A stretch of 64,000 nt of DNA from Chryseobacterium sp. CH25 (GTDB taxonomy: Bacteria; Bacteroidota; Bacteroidia; Flavobacteriales; Weeksellaceae). How positions within the stretch are numbered: the stretch's first letter is position 1; each line of letters opens with the position of its first letter. Of the stretch, positions 1 through 9,020 are shown one piece after another. The translations under genes were made by a program, and so were the position numbers. The stretch is taken from contig NZ_NRQT01000001.1 in the NCBI RefSeq assembly GCF_004119455.1, forward strand, positions 1-64,000, given 5' to 3'. The notes beneath the pieces are model-generated. The model saw only the letters and a list, made by a program, of their open reading frames with translations. It was not told the DNA's origin and did not search any database.

Positions 1-1528
1 TTTTAGTCACTCTATTCTTCGTTTTAAAGTTCTGAAGCTGTCTTCCGCTCATATCATACAGCATAATATCAGCTTCTTTGAAATCATAGCCAATTTCTAT
101 ATAGGCATAGTCTGATACAGGATTTGGATAGATTTTGATATCATATTTTTCTATCAGGTCATTCACCTGAGTATCACCGAGTTTTACAATCTTCCAGTTC
201 TCTTTTCCCAGTTCTTTGGCACTGGTTCCGGCTAATACAATAGAGCCATCTTTGTTTAATTTCACATCTGAAAGTCGTTCTTCTTTTTGTCGGGATTCTC
301 CTGCTACATGCTTTCGCCACTGTTCATTTCCGTTTCCATCTAAATACAGCATCCAGAAAGTTTCATCATCTTTTTCTATTCTACCTTCAGTCTGAGTGTA
401 ACCACCTAATAAAATTCCTTTTGATGATTGGCCATCTGCAGAATGAATCACACTTGCTCCCATCAGAATATCACGATTCTTGAAATTGTAGGACTTCTGC
501 CACTGTTCATCGCCTCTTTCATTTAAAGAAATCAGCCATAGGTCTGTTCCTTCTTCAATCCCTACTGTTTTGTTTCCGGATCTTTCGGAGCGGGATTCGC
601 CACCAATGATATAACCGTTTGAAGTTAAAGCCAGGGTTCTGATATGGTCGTCTCCTTTCCCCCCAAAGTTCTTTTCCCATTCTACTTTTCCGTTTTTGTC
701 CAGTTTGATGATCCAGTAATCACCTTCTCCGAAATTTTCTGTGGATTTTGCAGTACGAGATGCGGGGTTCGAGGTGCGAGGATCAGAAGGTGATACATTT
801 CCACGAGGGTTATCCCCGGATCCTGAAACACGAACCTCGGAACTCCTTGAGTAAATTCCCAATAGGGCTCCACCATCCTTTGTTGGAATCATTTTCTCCA
901 CTTCATCTAATCCTTTTCCGCCTAAGACAAGTTGTGAAAGTTCTTTTCCATCTTTGTCGAGTCTGGTAATCCAGACATCTTTGGAACCATAACCTTTGGA
1001 TGAGTTCTGTACATTTCCGGCTATAAAAAAGCCTAAATCTGTACTTTGAATCACTGCTCTGGCTTCTTCATCGGAACTTGTTCCTAAGGTTTTCTGCCAT
1101 AGCTCATCTCCAAATTCATTAATTCTGATCAGCCAAATATCTGATCCGCCTTTGGAATCTTCTTTTTTATCCAGACCTTTTCCTGAATACGATGTTCCGG
1201 CTATAAGAAATCCTCCATCCTGAGTAGATACTGTAGCAGAGAGATAATCATGGTTATTTCCTGAGAAATACTTTTCCCAGGATTCTTCTCCCTGTTGGTT
1301 CAGTTTAACCAGGTGAAAATCGTAGCCGTTATTCTGCCTGCTTCCCTGTTGGAGTTTATCGCTCTGTATTGAGCTTCCTGTGATCAAATACTGCTGATCT
1401 ATTGTCGTAGTGACCTGGCTCAGAAAATCCTGAGTTGAAGATTTGATATCTTTTTGCCAGAGAACTTCCTGAGCAGACAGCCCAAGAACCGTGCATACAG
1501 TACATACACTGAGATAAATCTTTTTCAT
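1..1528 (-). CDS. T9SS-exported repeat (propeller-like) protein, C-terminus cut by window edge
   Basis: The reading frame is open from ATG at 1528 to the window edge, about 509 codons. It starts with a signal peptide (MKKIYLSVCTVCTVLGLSAQ). It then contains about six repeats with the pattern GG-(Y/F)-x-I-x-(A/G)-G-(T/E)-x-S, an acidic or basic linker, (D/Y)-(I/L)-W-(L/I)-x-(K/R)-(L/I)-(D/N)-x-x-G and W-(Q/E)-K, as in propeller-type secreted proteins. Near the edge it has KIYPNPVSDYAYIEI followed by MLYDMSGRQL, the hallmark of a type A T9SS C-terminal sorting domain. The protein is therefore probably exported by T9SS and either surface-anchored or released. Its true stop lies just outside the window. 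One inter-repeat linker is expanded by an inserted palindromic element (755-846). Its function is unknown. Confidence 0.85.
   Translation of the reverse strand, partial: MKKIYLSVCTVCTVLGLSAQEVLWQKDIKSSTQDFLSQVTTTIDQQYLITGSSIQSDKLQQGSRQNNGYDFHLVKLNQQGEESWEKYFSGNNHDYLSATVSTQDGGFLIAGTSYSGKGLDKKEDSKGGSDIWLIRINEFGDELWQKTLGTSSDEEARAVIQSTDLGFFIAGNVQNSSKGYGSKDVWITRLDKDGKELSQLVLGGKGLDEVEKMIPTKDGGALLGIYSRSSEVRVSGSGDNPRGNVSPSDPRTSNPASRTAKSTENFGEGDYWIIKLDKNGKVEWEKNFGGKGDDHIRTLALTSNGYIIGGESRSERSGNKTVGIEEGTDLWLISLNERGDEQWQKSYNFKNRDILMGASVIHSADGQSSKGILLGGYTQTEGRIEKDDETFWMLYLDGNGNEQWRKHVAGESRQKEERLSDVKLNKDGSIVLAGTSAKELGKENWKIVKLGDTQVNDLIEKYDIKIYPNPVSDYAYIEIGYDFKEADIMLYDMSGRQLQNFKTKNRVTK
755..846. repeat. palindromic repeat inserted in frame in the T9SS protein gene
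   Basis: The left arm (755-784) and the reverse complement of the right arm (819-846) are imperfect copies; both contain GAGGTTCG- or GGGGTTCGAGG-like cores and both end inward in GGATC. The element is translated without a stop as a Ser/Pro/Arg-rich linker of about 30 residues, where the sister repeats have short linkers. A related sequence lies between genes at 55165-55200. I infer a REP/MITE-like dispersed element; copy number elsewhere is not visible. Confidence 0.6.
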
Positions 1529-1573
1529 TCCCGTGTTATTTTTGAGTTTAATGATTAGCTTTTTAAATTGACA

Positions 1574-1602
1574 CAAATTTAACTTTTTTTAGTTCATACA
1601 AA
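1574..1602 (-). promoter_or_regulatory. Bacteroidota-type promoter of the T9SS protein gene
   Basis: On the minus strand a TTTG (1602-1599) is followed after 17 bases by TAAATTTG (1581-1574), matching the flavobacterial -33/-7 consensus. It lies about 45 bases upstream of the ATG at 1528. Confidence 0.55.
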
Positions 1603-1730
1603 TCACATGAATGCGATTTAATATAAAATATCTCTAAATCCGAAGACATTTCATTGCACTTTTATAAACTTGCATTATTCTGCAAAGCTAATACAGCAGT
1701 ACGACAGAAAGTGTCGTGTTATTTTTGTAT

Positions 1731-1760
1731 AAAAAAACCTTTGAAAAAATCTCAAAGGTT
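1731..1760 (-). terminator. intrinsic terminator (distal, downstream of TonB receptor gene)
   Basis: On the minus strand AACCTTTGA and TCAAAGGTT form a hairpin followed by a run of seven T. It lies downstream of the hairpin at 1817-1849, so the two may act in tandem. Confidence 0.6.
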
Positions 1761-1816
1761 TAGCTAGCTGGACAACATACCTGTATTTTCTGTTATATCT
1801 ACTGCTTTTTCTCCCT

Positions 1817-1849
1817 GAAAAAAGCCCTTTCCGTAATACGAAAAGGGCT
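1817..1849 (-). terminator. intrinsic terminator of TonB receptor gene
   Basis: On the minus strand AGCCCTTTTCG and CGGAAAGGGCT form a stem followed by TTTTTT. It begins about 20 bases after the stop codon at 1872. Confidence 0.8.
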
Positions 1850-1871
1850 GAGTTCTATAAAAGGATTTAAA

Positions 1872-3995
1872 TTAATAATTAAAATTAAGAGAAACTGTAT
1901 AATATCTACCGTTTCCGCGTACATATTCCGCATCACGCGCGGTGTACATTGAAGTAGGTGTGAAATAAGAAGTATTGAAAACATTTTCTATCCCAAGCCC
2001 TACCGTCAGAAGTTTATTAATTTTATAGCTTCCTTGAACATTGAAAAGGTTAAAACTTTTTACAGGACCTTCTCCTTCATCATACTTTCCTGAAGAAGCA
2101 GGCTCAAACTTATCTCTTTTAAATGAGTACATATGATAGACTCCCAACTGCAGTTTTTGAACCTTATCATTCCATTTAACGAAAGAATTCAACCTTGCAG
2201 GTGCAATTCTTAAACCGCTTAAATATTTTTCGTAGCTGTTGTCATTTTTAACATCTACTTTTCCTTCCTGATAAGTATAATTGGTTCCGATAGTCAATCC
2301 TTGTGTCGGATAGATATTGACTGCCAGCTCTACCCCATTAATATACTGAGGAGCGCGAAGCGGAGTCCAGAAACCATTCACAGAAACCAGATCAGCTCCC
2401 AACTTGGAATAATTATAAAAATAGCTGGCTGAAAAATCTACGTACTGCCCTATTTTACTATTGAAACCTATTTCATAGTTGTCAATAACTACAGGGTCTG
2501 TATTAATTTCACTGAGGACATTGCTCTTGGCATCTCTAAGGACACGCCCCAGATCATAGATATTAAATCCTCTGGAATAAGAGGTAAAAGGCTGAAAGAA
2601 ATCAAAGGCCACATAGCTCACTCCTACGTTGTAAGACAGGTTTGAATAATTCAGTCTTCCCCCTTCTACATTGAACGGAACATCTTTGTTGGAAGGCAAA
2701 GTAGTATAATCCGGAACTTTTACAGACATTTTATCCCATCGAACACCTGCTTTCACTGTCAGATCATCAGTAAGAAATAATTTCCCCTGTACGAAAGGGG
2801 CTGCAGCCAACATATTCATTTCCGGAACCCACATTCTTCCGTCTACCAGAGGCTGGCTTGTTTTTTCATTTAATAGATCAAGACCATATGTCAATGAACC
2901 TTTTAATCCTTTTTCTTTTCCAAACTCAGTATTAAAATCGGCTCTGAAACCGTATTTTTTCTCTAAAATGGCCGATTGTCCTCCTGTTTTCCATCTTGGT
3001 GCATTTCTGTAATCATAAATGGTATAAAAATCCTGGAAATACAGAGTCGTGTTAAGGGTTGTGTTACGGAAAATATTCTTATTGATATATTTTAAATACC
3101 CATTATGGTTATATCTTGTTCCTTCTTTCACCCCTTCTCTGTCTCCTAATTTACCCGTAGAAGGTTTTTCTCCGTATTTCCCGAGGTCTAAAATATATTT
3201 GGAATCCTGCAGACTGGAATAGTAGTTATACATCACTTCCAGTCGGTTATCATCATTCAGATCATATCCTATTTTTGCAAAAATATTATTGACGGCAGTT
3301 TCTCCCAGCCCATATCGTGGATTCTGAACCAGTCCTTCACCATCTATTTTTACTCCGTTTTGGGTAAGCGTTCCATTGACAAGATAATCGAACTTTCCTA
3401 CTTTTCCGAAGAAACTTTGTGAAATTCTATACCCTGCACCACCATCTGATTTAAACATTTTGTTATTGAACAAATCATGGCTGGTAAATCCTAATACGGT
3501 TCTTCCTGAAAAAGTTTTGCCAGAAGTACTTTTTTGGGTAATATAATTAATGATTCCTCCTTCCGCACCATTCCCATAAATGGATGTAGCTCCTTTTACC
3601 ACTTCAATGCGTTCTAAAACTGAAGGGTCAATACTTCGTATTTCTCTGTCATTGTTTCGTAAAGGACTTGATTGTGGAATTCCGTCGATCATAATCAGCA
3701 CATTTCTTCCTCTTAAAGTCTGTCCTCTGTTGCTTACCAGATTATTTCCAAATGCTAATCCGGGCACTTTATAAGCCAGAATATTACTGAGATCAGCAGA
3801 AATTAATGCTTGTTCTGTAATTTCTTTTTTGTTGATAATGTTAACTGTAGACGCTGTTTTCTTTACGATTTCCGGAGATCTTGATGCGGTAACAATTACT
3901 TCATCAAGTCTGTTCTGTTCTAATGAATCTTTTTTCTGGGCAGCGGCTTGAGAAAATACCACAAGGCTTCCGATTAAGAAAATAGATTTCTTCAT
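1872..3995 (-). CDS. TonB-dependent outer-membrane receptor (siderophore-type)
   Basis: This is a 707-residue protein with a signal peptide (MKKSIFLIGSLVVFSQAAAQ). The N-terminal plug domain is seen in LDEVIVTASRSPEIV, LRGRNVLIMIDGIPQ, IDPSVLERIEVVKGATSIYG and EGGIINYITQ, roughly residues 30-155. The 22-strand barrel follows and ends in an aromatic C-terminal strand (YYTVSLNFNY). There is no N-terminal carboxypeptidase-like extension and no adjacent SusD, so this looks like a FecA/IutA-style receptor rather than a SusC glycan importer. Ferric siderophore uptake is an inference from the family; the substrate cannot be read from the sequence. The gene is monocistronic, with its own promoter (4025-4053) and terminators. 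Confidence 0.9.
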   Translation of the reverse strand: MKKSIFLIGSLVVFSQAAAQKKDSLEQNRLDEVIVTASRSPEIVKKTASTVNIINKKEITEQALISADLSNILAYKVPGLAFGNNLVSNRGQTLRGRNVLIMIDGIPQSSPLRNNDREIRSIDPSVLERIEVVKGATSIYGNGAEGGIINYITQKSTSGKTFSGRTVLGFTSHDLFNNKMFKSDGGAGYRISQSFFGKVGKFDYLVNGTLTQNGVKIDGEGLVQNPRYGLGETAVNNIFAKIGYDLNDDNRLEVMYNYYSSLQDSKYILDLGKYGEKPSTGKLGDREGVKEGTRYNHNGYLKYINKNIFRNTTLNTTLYFQDFYTIYDYRNAPRWKTGGQSAILEKKYGFRADFNTEFGKEKGLKGSLTYGLDLLNEKTSQPLVDGRMWVPEMNMLAAAPFVQGKLFLTDDLTVKAGVRWDKMSVKVPDYTTLPSNKDVPFNVEGGRLNYSNLSYNVGVSYVAFDFFQPFTSYSRGFNIYDLGRVLRDAKSNVLSEINTDPVVIDNYEIGFNSKIGQYVDFSASYFYNYSKLGADLVSVNGFWTPLRAPQYINGVELAVNIYPTQGLTIGTNYTYQEGKVDVKNDNSYEKYLSGLRIAPARLNSFVKWNDKVQKLQLGVYHMYSFKRDKFEPASSGKYDEGEGPVKSFNLFNVQGSYKINKLLTVGLGIENVFNTSYFTPTSMYTARDAEYVRGNGRYYTVSLNFNY

Positions 3996-4024
3996 ACTTA
4001 AGTGTTATTTAGAATAATTAAAAA

Positions 4025-4053
4025 CAAAAGTACGGTTTTTAGCCTATTTCAAA
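4025..4053 (-). promoter_or_regulatory. promoter of TonB receptor gene
   Basis: TTTG (4053-4050), 17 bases, then TACTTTTG (4032-4025) on the minus strand match the flavobacterial consensus and lie about 30 bases upstream of the ATG. The rest of the 4054-4235 gap is AT-rich, with no other signal that I would defend. Confidence 0.55.
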
Positions 4054-4235
4054 ATTTGGCTGTTTTAATAGCTAACTTTATGATATAGTTTTAAATAAAT
4101 TAATTCAAAGTATTTAAATAAAATAATAAATTCAATTTAGTTATATAGTTTATTTTATCAATATCAACTGATAATCATCATGTATAAAACGGGATAACAA
4201 TCTCTTTCCTTTAATAATTTTTTACTGTCTTAACG

Positions 4236-4263
4236 AAAAAACCTTTGAAATAATTCAAAGGTT
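4236..4263 (-). terminator. histidine operon terminator
   Basis: AACCTTTGAA and TTCAAAGGTT form a stem with a short loop, followed on the minus strand by six T. It directly abuts the hisIE stop codon (4264-4266). Confidence 0.8.
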
Positions 4264-4851
4264 TTATTGATCTCTTGTCTTAAGAATTTCTTCAATCTCT
4301 TCTATTGAAAATCCTTTGGCTTTCAACAAAATCAGAAAGTGATACAGCAAATCTGCAGCTTCATTTTTAAAGAGCATTTCATTATTATCTTTGGCTTCAA
4401 TAACTAATTCTACAGCTTCCTCACCTACTTTTTGAGCTACTTTATTGATTCCTCTCTGATACAGTGAATACGTATAAGATCCTTCTGTCTTACTATCAAT
4501 CCTTTGCGCTATTTTTTCTTCCAGTTCATATAAAAACCCTTTGGCATCCTTTTCTCCAAAACAGCTGAAACTTCCGGTATGGCATACCACATTCGTAGGA
4601 ATAACTTTAATCAGTATGGTATCCTGATCACAATCAATATCAATACTTTTTACAGTTAAAAAGTTGCCTGATTCTTCTCCTTTTGTCCAGAGCCTGTTTT
4701 TGGAGCGACTGAAAAAGGTAACCACTTTTTCTTTTTCGGTTTTCTCAAATGCTTCCTGATTCATGTAGCCCAGCATCAGCACCTGCAATGTTCTGTAATC
4801 CTGAATCACTACCGGAACAAGCCCGTTATCTTTATTAAAATCAATATTCAT
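4264..4851 (-). CDS. hisIE: HisIE: phosphoribosyl-AMP cyclohydrolase / phosphoribosyl-ATP pyrophosphatase
   Basis: This 195-residue bifunctional enzyme catalyses steps 2 and 3 of histidine synthesis: PR-ATP to PR-AMP, then opening of the purine ring to ProFAR. The N-terminal HisI domain (about 1-105) carries DIDCDQDT and the Cys-rich [11 protein letters not shown] that bind Zn and Mg. The C-terminal HisE domain (about 110-195) has the helical [14 protein letters not shown] and NEAADLLYH motifs of the all-alpha pyrophosphatases. It overlaps hisF by 4 bases (ATGA-type junction) and is the last gene of the operon. Confidence 0.97.
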   Translation of the reverse strand: MNIDFNKDNGLVPVVIQDYRTLQVLMLGYMNQEAFEKTEKEKVVTFFSRSKNRLWTKGEESGNFLTVKSIDIDCDQDTILIKVIPTNVVCHTGSFSCFGEKDAKGFLYELEEKIAQRIDSKTEGSYTYSLYQRGINKVAQKVGEEAVELVIEAKDNNEMLFKNEAADLLYHFLILLKAKGFSIEEIEEILKTRDQ

Positions 4852-5600
4852 CGTACGTTTATTTGTTGAGTTTTTAATTGTTGTTTTAAATCCTGAATCC
4901 CTATTTCATTAAAATGGAATATACTGGCTGCCAAAGCTCCTGTAGCTTTTGTTTCATTGAATACTTTAACAAAATCATTTGCAGTTCCGGCACCACCGGA
5001 AGCTATCACAGGAATGGTTACGTGCTCTGAAACCAGCTTTGTAATGTTAAGGTCAAATCCATTTTTGGTTCCGTCCCCATCCATAGAGGTTAAAAGAATT
5101 TCACCAGCTCCTAAAGCTTCTGCTCTTTTTGCCCATTCTACCGTGTTCAGTTCTGTAGCTTCTCTTCCACCCTTAATGTGAACAAGGTCGGTTTCATTGA
5201 CTCTTTTAGTATCAATCGCCACTACGATGCACTGGCTCCCAAATTCATTAGCCAGCTCGGCAATCAGTTTCGGATCTTTTACTGCAGAAGAATTGATGCT
5301 GATCTTATCTGCTCCAGCCTCCAAAAGCTTTCTTACATCTTCTACAGAGGCAATTCCGCCACCAACCGTAAATGGAATACTCAATTCCTGAGCGATTTTG
5401 CGTACCAGTTCTACAAAGGTTTTTCTGTTTTCAATAGTGGCTGTAATATCAAGAAAAACTAGCTCATCAGCCCCTTCCTGTTCATATTTTTTGGCCAGTT
5501 CCACCGGATCACCGGCATTTTTAAGATCCTCAAAATTGATTCCTTTTACCGTACTTCCATCTTTAATATCAAGACATGGGATGATTCTTTTTTTAAGCAT
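4848..5600 (-). CDS. hisF: HisF: imidazole glycerol phosphate synthase, cyclase subunit
   Basis: HisF is the TIM barrel that combines ammonia from HisH with PRFAR to make imidazole glycerol phosphate and AICAR. I chose the start at 5600 ([15 protein letters not shown]) over the in-frame ATG two codons upstream (5606), because it places the catalytic Asp of PCLD at the canonical position 11. The second catalytic Asp is in VAIDTKR. The phosphate-binding VGGGIAS and ASGGAG loops are present. The length is 250 residues, normal for the family. It overlaps the hisA 3' end by 8 bases and hisIE by 4. Confidence 0.96.
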   Translation of the reverse strand: MLKKRIIPCLDIKDGSTVKGINFEDLKNAGDPVELAKKYEQEGADELVFLDITATIENRKTFVELVRKIAQELSIPFTVGGGIASVEDVRKLLEAGADKISINSSAVKDPKLIAELANEFGSQCIVVAIDTKRVNETDLVHIKGGREATELNTVEWAKRAEALGAGEILLTSMDGDGTKNGFDLNITKLVSEHVTIPVIASGGAGTANDFVKVFNETKATGALAASIFHFNEIGIQDLKQQLKTQQINVR

Positions 5601-6318
5601 TTTCAATAAAATTTTGAAGTTGTTGAAGACTTATTTTCCCTTCGTAAATAGCCTTTCCAATAATGGTTCCTGTGCATCCGATATCTTTCATTTTATACAC
5701 ATCTTTAATTCCGGAAATACCACCACTGGCAATCAGCTGTAAGGAAGTTTTATATAAAATTTCAATGTAAAGACCTGTTGAAGGGCCTTCCAGCATTCCA
5801 TCCTTTGAAATATCCGTACATATAGTCGTTTGCATCCCTTTTTTCTGATATTCAAGAATAAAGTATATAATATCTTTATCACTTTCTTCCTGCCAGCCAG
5901 AGGTCTTTATCTTCCTGTTCTCACAGTCTGCCCCCAGAATAATTTTTTCTGGACCATATTTTTCAAGGGTACTGAGACAAAATTCCGGATTCTGAACGGC
6001 AATACTTCCTAATGTAATCTGTTTTGCCCCGGAATTAAAAGCTGTTTCAATATCCTGTGAAGATTTTAATCCACCCCCAAAATCAATATGCAGAGAAGTT
6101 GATTTTGCAATATTTTCAAGCACTTTCTGATTCACAATATGTTTAGATTTCGCCCCATCAAGATCCACCAGGTGAAGAAACTGAATACCAAAGTCTTCAA
6201 ATTCCCTGGCCACTTCTACAGGATCTTCATTGTATATTTTCTTGGTGCTGTAATCTCCTTTGGATAAACGCACACATTTTCCCTCAATAATATCAATAGC
6301 CGGAATAATCTTCATCAT
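5593..6318 (-). CDS. hisA: HisA: ProFAR isomerase
   Basis: HisA is the TIM barrel that converts ProFAR to PRFAR by an Amadori rearrangement. The 241-residue protein opens with [22 protein letters not shown], where the Asp of AIDI is the catalytic acid of the first half-barrel. The second is in CTDISKDGM, and the phosphate loops are FGGGLKS and ASGGISG. Two adjacent ATGs (6318 and 6315) are possible starts. The first overlaps the hisH stop as ATGA, consistent with translational coupling. Confidence 0.95.
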   Translation of the reverse strand: MMKIIPAIDIIEGKCVRLSKGDYSTKKIYNEDPVEVAREFEDFGIQFLHLVDLDGAKSKHIVNQKVLENIAKSTSLHIDFGGGLKSSQDIETAFNSGAKQITLGSIAVQNPEFCLSTLEKYGPEKIILGADCENRKIKTSGWQEESDKDIIYFILEYQKKGMQTTICTDISKDGMLEGPSTGLYIEILYKTSLQLIASGGISGIKDVYKMKDIGCTGTIIGKAIYEGKISLQQLQNFIENA

Positions 6319-6896
6319 GATAAGTTTATAAAGTTGTTGAGAATCTTACTGCCTATACTGCCCGATTTTTCAGGGTGAAACTGAACCGCATAAAAGTTAT
6401 CTTTCTGCAGAGAGGCACTGAACGGCAGAATATAATCACAAACCGAAGTTGTATATTCTGACAATTCACAGTAATAGCTGTGAACGAAATACACACCATT
6501 TTCAGGTATAATTCCGGACAATAATGAAGATTTCTGTTCTGAAACCGTGTTCCATCCCATATGAGGAACCAGTTCCAATGGTGGGAATCTTTTTACTTTG
6601 ATATCGAAAATCCCCAGTCCTTCTGTATTGCCCTCTTCATTTCCCTTACACATCAGCTGCATTCCAAGGCATATTCCCAAAACTGGCTGTTTCAATGTAG
6701 GAATAATTTTGTCTAGCCCTTTTTCTTTTAGCAGCTTCATGGTAGAAGATGCCTCGCCTACACCGGGGAAAATCACCTTATCTGCATTTCGGATTACTTC
6801 CTGGTCATCTGTAATCACTGAGCTTATATTTAGCCTGTTTAAAGCATTCTGTACGGAGCTTACGTTCCCTCCATTATATTTTATTATTGCGATCAT
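6315..6896 (-). CDS. hisH: HisH: imidazole glycerol phosphate synthase, glutaminase subunit
   Basis: HisH is a class I glutamine amidotransferase that feeds ammonia to HisF. I set the start at 6896 ([14 protein letters not shown]), one base after the hisB stop. An upstream in-frame ATG at 6938 lies inside hisB and would add 14 unrelated residues. The 193-residue product carries the triad Cys76 (GICLGMQLM), His174 and Glu176 (QFHPEKSG), plus the oxyanion strand FPGVG. Its position between hisB and hisA is standard. Confidence 0.96.
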   Translation of the reverse strand: MIAIIKYNGGNVSSVQNALNRLNISSVITDDQEVIRNADKVIFPGVGEASSTMKLLKEKGLDKIIPTLKQPVLGICLGMQLMCKGNEEGNTEGLGIFDIKVKRFPPLELVPHMGWNTVSEQKSSLLSGIIPENGVYFVHSYYCELSEYTTSVCDYILPFSASLQKDNFYAVQFHPEKSGSIGSKILNNFINLS

Positions 6897-6897
6897 A

Positions 6898-7992
6898 TTA
6901 TAAACTTCCTTTGGTTGAAGGTAAATTATAGTTGTCATCGGATTGATTGACTGCCATTTTCACTGCTTTTGCAAACGCTTTGAAGATGGATTCTATCTTG
7001 TGGTGTTCGTTATCTCCTTCTGATTTGATATTTAAATTGGCTTTTGAAGAATCTGTAAACGATTTAAAAAAGTGGAAAAACATTTCTGTAGGTACATCTC
7101 CTATTTTCTCTCTTTTAAATTCTGCCTCCCAGACGAACCAAGGTCTGCCTCCGAAATCAATAGCAACCTGCGCAAGACAGTCATCCATTGGAAGCAGAAA
7201 GCCATATCTCTCAATTCCTTTTTTCTTCCCTAAGGCTTTTAAAATGGCCTCTCCCAGTACAATCCCTGTATCTTCAACCGTGTGGTGCTCATCTACCTGA
7301 AGATCTCCATTCACTTTGATCTTAAGATCCATATTTCCGTGTCTTGCGATCTGATCCAGCATGTGATCAAAGAAGTGAAGCCCTGTTGATATCTCAGACT
7401 GACCGTTTCCATCGAGATTAACTTCAATTTCTATTTCGGTTTCATTGGTCTTTCTATAGACTTTTGCCTTCCTCATTCCAGACTTTAAGAACTGGTAAAT
7501 CTCATTCCACTGTGTTGTTGTAAGATCTGCTTCTTTATTAAAGTTTTGGTTTAGAAAAATAGATTTAGACCCCAAATTTTTAGCAAGTTGAATATCTGTA
7601 ATTCGATCACCAATTACAAAGGAATTTTCCAGATCATAATCACCATAAATGTATTTCATTAACATTCCTGTGCCTGGTTTTCTGGTAGGCAAATTTTCAC
7701 TTTCAAAGCTTTTATCAATCAAGATATCACTAAAAATGATGCCTTCGTTTTCAAAAGCTCTGAGCATTTTTTCATGAGGTTTAATAAAATCCTCAAAAGG
7801 AAAACTTTCTGTTTCCAATCCATCCTGATTGGTTACCATCACCAATTCATAATCCAGTTCGTTTGCAATTTTTGAAAGATTTTGAAAGACACCAGGATAA
7901 AATTCCAGCTTTTCCAGTGAATCCACCTGAAAATCTGTAGGCGGCTCTATAATTAGGGTTCCATCCCGATCGATAAACAATATTTTTTTCAT
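6898..7992 (-). CDS. hisB: HisB: bifunctional histidinol-phosphatase / imidazoleglycerol-phosphate dehydratase
   Basis: This 364-residue fusion performs steps 6 and 8 of the pathway. The N-terminal HAD phosphatase has the DRDGT nucleophile motif at residues 8-12, TNQDG near 54 and GDRITD near 128. It lacks the Cys cluster that binds zinc in the Escherichia coli enzyme. The dehydratase domain (from about 173) has HFFDHM at 206-211 and DEHHTVED at 234-241, which bind the Mn ions. It starts 2 bases after the hisC stop and ends 1 base before hisH. Confidence 0.96.
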   Translation of the reverse strand: MKKILFIDRDGTLIIEPPTDFQVDSLEKLEFYPGVFQNLSKIANELDYELVMVTNQDGLETESFPFEDFIKPHEKMLRAFENEGIIFSDILIDKSFESENLPTRKPGTGMLMKYIYGDYDLENSFVIGDRITDIQLAKNLGSKSIFLNQNFNKEADLTTTQWNEIYQFLKSGMRKAKVYRKTNETEIEIEVNLDGNGQSEISTGLHFFDHMLDQIARHGNMDLKIKVNGDLQVDEHHTVEDTGIVLGEAILKALGKKKGIERYGFLLPMDDCLAQVAIDFGGRPWFVWEAEFKREKIGDVPTEMFFHFFKSFTDSSKANLNIKSEGDNEHHKIESIFKAFAKAVKMAVNQSDDNYNLPSTKGSL

Positions 7993-7994
7993 CT

Positions 7995-9019
7995 TTAATT
8001 ATTTTTTAAAAGAGTAATCAGCTTTTCATTCTCCTGGCGGGTTCCTACATTAATCCTGATGCATCCCGGAATCGCCGGATCTCTTCTGCTTGTTAAAATT
8101 TCCCGTTCCAACATCTTTTCATATACTCCATCAACATCATTAAGTTTGATTAAAAAGAAGTTAGCATCTGTTGGAAATACTTTGGATATGCATTCTATAT
8201 CCTTAAACTGATCCTGTAACCAAATACGTTCTTCAATAATATTACGTACATTATCTTTTAGTCTATTTTCATCTTCAAGGGCATTCAGAATCAATTCCTG
8301 GCTTAATGCATTTACATTGTAAGGAGCCTTCACTGTATTGATTAACTGAATAATCTCATCAGAAGCATAGGCAACACCTACTCTGGCTCCTGCAATTCCC
8401 CAAGCTTTTGAAAAGGTCTGAAGAACAATCAGATTAGGATACTCAACCAACAGTTCCAGACTTGATTTTTTCCGGAAAACTCAATATAAGCTTCATCTAC
8501 CACAACAATTCCGTTAAAATTCTGAAGATAGAATTCAATGTCTTCCGTGCTGTTTCCGGTTGGATTGTTTGGGGAACACAGGAAGAAAACCTTTATTGGC
8601 GTTTCATTAACCGTTTTTAAAAAATCTTCTTTTACGATCTCAAAGTTTTCATCCAGATCAAGCTGCAAAACCTTGTTTTCATTAATGGTTGCATAAAAAC
8701 CATACATGGCAAAAGAAGGATTCATCATCAGAATAGTATCTTTTTTAGGCTCACAGAAGATTTTAATGATTAAATCAATCAGTTCATCACTTCCGTTTCC
8801 TACAGCGATCTGTGCCGGAGACAGATTTCTAAGTTCTGCTAAACTGTTTTTAAGTTTTCGTTGGGTAGAATCCGGGTAACGGTTCCATTCTCCAAACGGG
8901 CTTTCATTAGCATCTAAATAAGTAGGCTCGTTAAATTCATTATGATCTCTAAAACTTATATAAGGCTTTAATTTTAAAATATTTTCTCTTACTAATGTAT
9001 TGATACTGATTGTATTCAT
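7995..9019 (-). pseudogene. hisC: hisC, histidinol-phosphate aminotransferase, broken by a one-base deletion
   Basis: HisC is the PLP enzyme that converts imidazole acetol phosphate to histidinol phosphate. Two abutting frames together cover a normal enzyme. Part one (9019 to 8429) runs from MNTISINTLVRENI through GNGSDELIDLI, CSPNNPTG and VVVDEAYIEFSGK, then changes to a nonsense tail. Part two (ending at 7995) continues with LVEYPNLIVLQTFSKAWG, which holds the PLP lysine. The break is at an A6 run (8466-8471). One extra A restores GKKSSLELLVEYPN and a 341-residue protein, the usual length. Possible causes are a real mutation, a homopolymer sequencing error, or slippage at the A run. The neighbouring genes are intact. 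Confidence 0.9.
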
Positions 9020-9020
9020 A

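Noticed and set aside
4169-4180. TGATAATCATCA, half of a Fur-box-like sequence upstream of the TonB receptor
   Set aside because: Only one half matches and it lies about 120 bases upstream of the promoter boxes; not enough to call an iron-responsive operator.
5178-5462. Long open frames antisense to hisF, hisA and other genes
   Set aside because: They are shadows of strongly conserved enzymes on the opposite strand and show no independent protein features.
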